Notes under the pieces: generated by a model
What the model was told of the DNA's origin: nothing
Databases searched by the model: none
Seen by the model: only the letters and a program-made list of their open reading frames with translations
Program-made: the position numbers and the translations under genes
Shown: positions 6,186-6,302 of the stretch, one piece after another
How the letters are laid out: each line of letters starts with the position of its first letter
How positions within the stretch are numbered: position 1 is the first letter of the stretch
Assembly: GCA_014730295.1 (NCBI GenBank)
Contig: WJIN01000383.1
Location: forward strand, 1-6,302
Direction of reading: 5' to 3'
Length of the DNA: 6,302 nt
Source of the DNA: Promethearchaeota archaeon
Lineage (GTDB): Archaea; Asgardarchaeota; Lokiarchaeia; Sigynarchaeales; SOKP01

Positions 6186-6302
6186 ATGACTGAAATTAAA
6201 ATGGTAACTGAAAAAGGCGATCTAAATATACAGCTATTCGATGAGAATGCTCCTAAAACAATAGCGAGTTTTCTGTATCTTGCAAAACAAGGATTTTATA
6301 AT
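6186..6302 (+). CDS. Cyclophilin-type peptidyl-prolyl isomerase, N-terminal 39 codons (cut by right edge)
   Basis: The 39 codons begin MTEIKMVTEKGDLNIQLF, followed by DENAPKTIASFLYLAKQGFYN. This is the standard start of a small cytoplasmic cyclophilin: a first beta hairpin (MVTEKGDLNIQLF), the AP-KT turn, the F-L-LA-GFY helix, and then normally DGITFHRVI. There is no signal peptide. The frame stops at the window edge just before GITFHRVI, which is exactly where the minus-strand fragment at 141-1 begins, so the two are probably halves of one gene. The start is set by the first ATG and by the TATA box at 6158-6165. It is divergent from the acyl-CoA synthetase operon; a functional link between the two is not implied. 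Confidence 0.87.
   Translation, partial: MTEIKMVTEKGDLNIQLFDENAPKTIASFLYLAKQGFYN

Noticed and set aside
1..6302. CRISPR arrays, tRNA or rRNA genes, insertion sequences, transposases, integrases
   Set aside because: No regularly spaced repeats, structured RNA motifs, transposase-like frames or terminal inverted repeats were seen on either strand.

Overview
The window looks like archaeal, AT-rich chromosomal DNA, probably from a mesophilic fermentative lineage. Three things support this: a single-chain alpha-beta ADP-forming acyl-CoA synthetase next to a BioD-like/DRTGG protein, TATA-like boxes 23-30 bases before start codons that have no Shine-Dalgarno sequence, and a cyclophilin gene. The gene set would fit an Asgard-type or similar uncultured archaeon, but nothing here fixes the lineage.

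Layout, left to right. Positions 1-141 hold a minus-strand piece of a cyclophilin peptidyl-prolyl isomerase that has no start codon. It abuts a plus-strand membrane protein with a C-terminal zinc ribbon (native sequence about 142-435), whose own N-terminus seems to be missing. Next come a four-helix membrane protein with cysteine clusters before and after its helices (461-1033) and an alpha-D-phosphohexomutase (1148-2632). A convergent intergenic spacer follows. On the minus strand, an operon reads from a 722-residue ADP-forming acyl-CoA synthetase (5979 to 3811) into a 354-residue BioD-like/DRTGG protein (3750 to 2686). A 206-base divergent promoter region (5980-6185) then leads to the first 39 codons of a plus-strand cyclophilin, cut by the window edge.

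How the genes work together. The synthetase makes ATP from acyl-CoA, ADP and phosphate. The DRTGG protein is a likely partner or sensor for that step, judged by linkage. The phosphohexomutase supplies sugar phosphates for glycans or carbohydrate flux. The two small Cys-rich membrane proteins have no known role and may be a pair.

The most striking observation is that the two cyclophilin pieces at opposite ends, on opposite strands, fit together in frame with no residue missing or repeated. Residues 1-39 lie at 6186-6302 and the next 47 residues lie on the complement of 141-1. This points to an inversion breakpoint or, more likely, an inverted-chimera assembly artefact at about 141/142. I found no new defence, mobile or RNA system.
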